DNA from: an uncultured Pseudomonadota bacterium | GTDB lineage: Bacteria > SAR324 > NAC60-12 | Direction of reading: 5' to 3' | Assembly: GCA_913056375.1 (NCBI GenBank) | Contig: CAJXNF010000163.1 | Location: 1 to 6,611, forward strand | Length of the DNA stretch: 6,611 nucleotides | Part shown: positions 4,914 to 6,611 of the stretch, one piece after another | Layout of the letters: the number at the start of each line of letters is the position of its first letter | Numbering within the stretch: position 1 is the first letter of the stretch | The notes under the pieces: generated by a model | Seen by the model: the letters and a program-made list of their open reading frames with translations, nothing else | The model's database searches: none | Told to the model about the DNA's origin: nothing | Program-made: the position numbers and the translations under genes

Positions 4914-6488
4914 ATGAATCATTCTCCACTCCTCTCGATCATCATTCCCACCTACAAAGAAGCTGGCAACATCAAGAACTTAGTTGAGGAAATCCTGGAA
5001 TACTGTGACAGGGATTCTCTAGAAATTCTGGTGGTTGATGACAACAGCCAGGATGGAATTGATGAACAAATCCGCCTGCTTTATGAACAGGGCATCAATA
5101 TCACGTTGCTTCAACGCCTGGAGAATCGAGGTTTGGCGACAGCTGTCAAGTTTGGGATGGATCGGGCAATTGGAAAGTATCTGGTCTGCATGGATGCGGA
5201 TCTATCTCACCCGCCAGCAGTCATACCCAAAATGATCCAGGTTCTTGAAGACCAGCGAGACGTAGAAGTGGTTGTGGGGAGTCGCTACGTGGACGAAGGA
5301 GGTTTTGCTGGGCAATGGAATCAATATCGCCAATGGAACAGCAAGATTTCGACGATGCTGGCGAATTTGGTGATCCATGATCTTGGCGTGAAAGATCCGA
5401 TGTCTGGATACTTCTGCATTCGTCAGGAGGTCTATCTGCGGGCTGCCTACATCAAGCCGATTGGCTACAAGATCCTTCTGGAATTACTGGTGAAGTGTGG
5501 TTGCTCGAGAGTGGTTGAGGTACCGATCACGTTCCGCGAGCGTGCAAAAGGTGAATCGAAGTTGAACCTGCGTGAGCAGATGAACTATCTGAATCACCTC
5601 AGTAGATTGTTTGATTTCAGTCATCCTCAGTGGAGCGCAGCGCTCAAGTATCTGATCGTCAACGTATTGGGAGTCAGTCTCATGCTCTTGCTATGGCTGA
5701 TTCTACCAGATCTAGAAGGTGTCCTCGTGCCGGTTTCTCTGAGTTACCTTGGGGTCATCGCAACGAATGTTTTCTTTTTTGGGAGATATGTTCATTACAA
5801 CGCCGATCAAATAGAAGTTGGCTTTCCGTGGATCAGTTTCACGTTGATTACAACTGCTGAGTACATCTTTGTCCTGGGCTTTGCTTTCTTTGTCCTTAAT
5901 AACGTGAACATGGCTGGTTTACTTGGACTTGGGGCATTAGGAGCGTTATTTCGATTCATGCTAAGGAAGTTGGTTGGACACGACAGTCGAGGCCCTGGAG
6001 TCGTCAACAACTATCAAAATTCATTCAATTATTCTTCTGAGGAGGTGAGTTGTTTGATGTGTGGGAATCAGAACTTCACATTCCCTTATATTAAGACACA
6101 TAATTGGTTACTTGAATGTAAATCTTGCGGGTTCCGTTTCGCAAAAAGAGATGTACAGAAAGAAGTAAGGAGTATATTCGGAGAAAATACGAAATTTCAT
6201 GAAATGTCTAGAGAAGAACAAAAGAATAATTTTGAAATATATTTGGACGAAATCAAAAAAATATCAGAATTTAAGTCTCTACTGATTATTGGCTCTGATC
6301 TAGAGGTTTCTTTAGGAATTGCTAGGGAAAATTGCCAGGAAGTAAAAGCACTGGAGATGAATGCCGTTCGGGATCAAACTTTACAAGAATATTGGAAAGA
6401 ACTGCACTCGAACATTGAAATAATCATTAAAGAGAATAAATTGTGGAAAATGGCGAAACAAACACAAAAAAGCTTGAATAAATTGTAA
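4914..6488 (+). CDS. Polyprenyl-phosphate glycosyltransferase (GT2) with GtrA-like membrane domain and zinc-ribbon/methyltransferase-like tail
   Basis: The protein has 524 residues. Residues 6-230 form a DPM1-type GT2 domain: S-I-I-I-P-T-Y-K-E (8-16), V-D-D-N-S-Q-D-G (41-48), M-D-A-D-L-S-H-P (93-100) with the metal-binding D-x-D, and D-P-M-S-G-Y-F (161-167). Such enzymes move mannose or glucose from a nucleotide sugar to a polyprenyl phosphate at the inner membrane. Residues 244-349 hold four hydrophobic helices (about 244-263, 267-289, 304-328, 331-349), like GtrA, which is thought to flip the lipid-linked sugar. After a linker (about 355-375) comes a zinc ribbon with C-x2-C at 380/383 and 402/405. 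A segment at 442-485 resembles motif I of a class I methyltransferase, but reads L-L-I-I-G-S-D-L-E (456-464) without the glycine loop; Glu481 may match the SAM-binding acid. The chain stops before the rest of that fold. Usual DPM1-GtrA proteins end near residue 360. No Shine-Dalgarno is visible before the ATG. Confidence 0.88.
   Translation: MNHSPLLSIIIPTYKEAGNIKNLVEEILEYCDRDSLEILVVDDNSQDGIDEQIRLLYEQGINITLLQRLENRGLATAVKFGMDRAIGKYLVCMDADLSHPPAVIPKMIQVLEDQRDVEVVVGSRYVDEGGFAGQWNQYRQWNSKISTMLANLVIHDLGVKDPMSGYFCIRQEVYLRAAYIKPIGYKILLELLVKCGCSRVVEVPITFRERAKGESKLNLREQMNYLNHLSRLFDFSHPQWSAALKYLIVNVLGVSLMLLLWLILPDLEGVLVPVSLSYLGVIATNVFFFGRYVHYNADQIEVGFPWISFTLITTAEYIFVLGFAFFVLNNVNMAGLLGLGALGALFRFMLRKLVGHDSRGPGVVNNYQNSFNYSSEEVSCLMCGNQNFTFPYIKTHNWLLECKSCGFRFAKRDVQKEVRSIFGENTKFHEMSREEQKNNFEIYLDEIKKISEFKSLLIIGSDLEVSLGIARENCQEVKALEMNAVRDQTLQEYWKELHSNIEIIIKENKLWKMAKQTQKSLNKL
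6041..6048 (+). promoter_or_regulatory. Consensus Shine-Dalgarno sequence inside the glycosyltransferase frame
   Basis: GGAGGTGA stands at the junction of the two parts of the gene. In-frame TTG (6054) and ATG (6057) follow the GGAGG core at 8 and 11 bases. It may be the relic ribosome binding site of a once separate zinc-ribbon gene, or may still allow internal initiation. A start there would drop the first cysteine of the ribbon, so chance is quite possible. Confidence 0.3.
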
Positions 6489-6611
6489 TCAATATCGTCT
6501 AAGTTTCTGGGTGAACCGCACACGATAAAACTAAAACTGATAGATTAAGAACACAAAATAGAGAAAGAAATAGAAAAACAGTACAAAAGATCCTATTTAA
6601 TATCTACTAAG
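6489..6611. other. A-rich non-coding right end
   Basis: These 123 bases hold no start codon with an open frame on either strand that I can support. A six-base inverted repeat, TATCGT (6493-6498) and ACGATA (6522-6527), encloses a 23-base loop. It is too weak, and lacks a T run, to be called a terminator. From 6528 on the plus strand is strongly purine-rich. Confidence 0.5.

Larger units (their letters stand above)
6006..6611. other. AT-rich segment with composition unlike the rest of the window
   Basis: By direct count, bases 5941-6000 hold 31 G/C of 60, 6001-6060 hold 20, and 6181-6240 hold 14. The change falls inside the glycosyltransferase gene, just after its membrane domain, and coincides with the start of the zinc-ribbon tail. 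It then persists to the right edge. Codons in the tail favour AAA, GAA, ATT and AAT. This suggests that the tail and what follows came from a different source, as is common at the edge of surface-polysaccharide gene clusters. Confidence 0.7.

Noticed and set aside
4914..6488. Idea that the glycosyltransferase gene contains a sequencing frameshift joining two genes
   Set aside because: The frame is open without interruption across the junction, and both the GtrA-like helices and the zinc ribbon are read in the same frame, so no shift is needed. A lost stop codon or recombination explains it better.
6493..6527. Inverted repeat TATCGT/ACGATA as a terminator for the glycosyltransferase gene
   Set aside because: Six-base AT-rich stem, 23-base loop and no T run; it could easily arise by chance in this composition.
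1..6611. CRISPR arrays, insertion sequences, integrase or attachment sites next to the tRNA
   Set aside because: No regularly spaced direct repeats, no transposase or integrase reading frame, and no repeat of the tRNA 3' end elsewhere in the window.

Overview
The window looks like a chromosomal segment of a Gram-negative bacterium with near-50% GC. Two observations point that way. One is a long MCE/MlaD-type envelope protein whose C-terminal part resembles the versions I associate with Deltaproteobacteria and SAR324-like lineages. The other is a candidate lipoprotein. The tRNA gene lacks an encoded CCA tail. The lineage is inferred from family resemblance only and is not firm.

Layout from left to right. 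Positions 1-109 hold the 5' end of an enoyl-CoA hydratase/isomerase gene on the minus strand. A short divergent spacer follows, then a plus-strand histidine-phosphatase-family gene (243-1013). This converges on a small secreted or lipoprotein gene on the minus strand (1015-1449), with one base between the two stop codons. A CAU-anticodon tRNA, most likely the lysidine-modified tRNA-Ile2, lies at 1512-1585. After a convergent spacer with an imperfect inverted repeat comes a 536-residue MCE protein on the minus strand (1749-3359). Just upstream of it is an unrecognised 53-codon ORF (3349-3510, minus). Its stop overlaps the mce start, and it has a near-perfect Shine-Dalgarno sequence. Divergent from these, on the plus strand, are a RadC-type JAMM protein with a large extra N-terminal domain carrying a four-cysteine cluster (3484-4857) and a multidomain glycosyltransferase (4914-6488).

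The genes do not form one pathway. The envelope theme recurs: MCE lipid transport, a lipoprotein, and a polyprenyl-phosphate glycosyltransferase with a GtrA-like membrane domain. The MCE gene has no MlaE/MlaF-type ABC partners in the window, so it appears to be an orphan or is paired with partners elsewhere.

The most interesting places are these: (a) the glycosyltransferase, where an AT-rich zinc-ribbon plus degenerate methyltransferase tail is joined in frame at a sharp base-composition break near 6005; (b) the RadC protein fused to an endonuclease-III-like four-cysteine module; and (c) the overlapping small ORF in front of the MCE gene. I see no CRISPR array, transposase, phage gene or known defence cassette.
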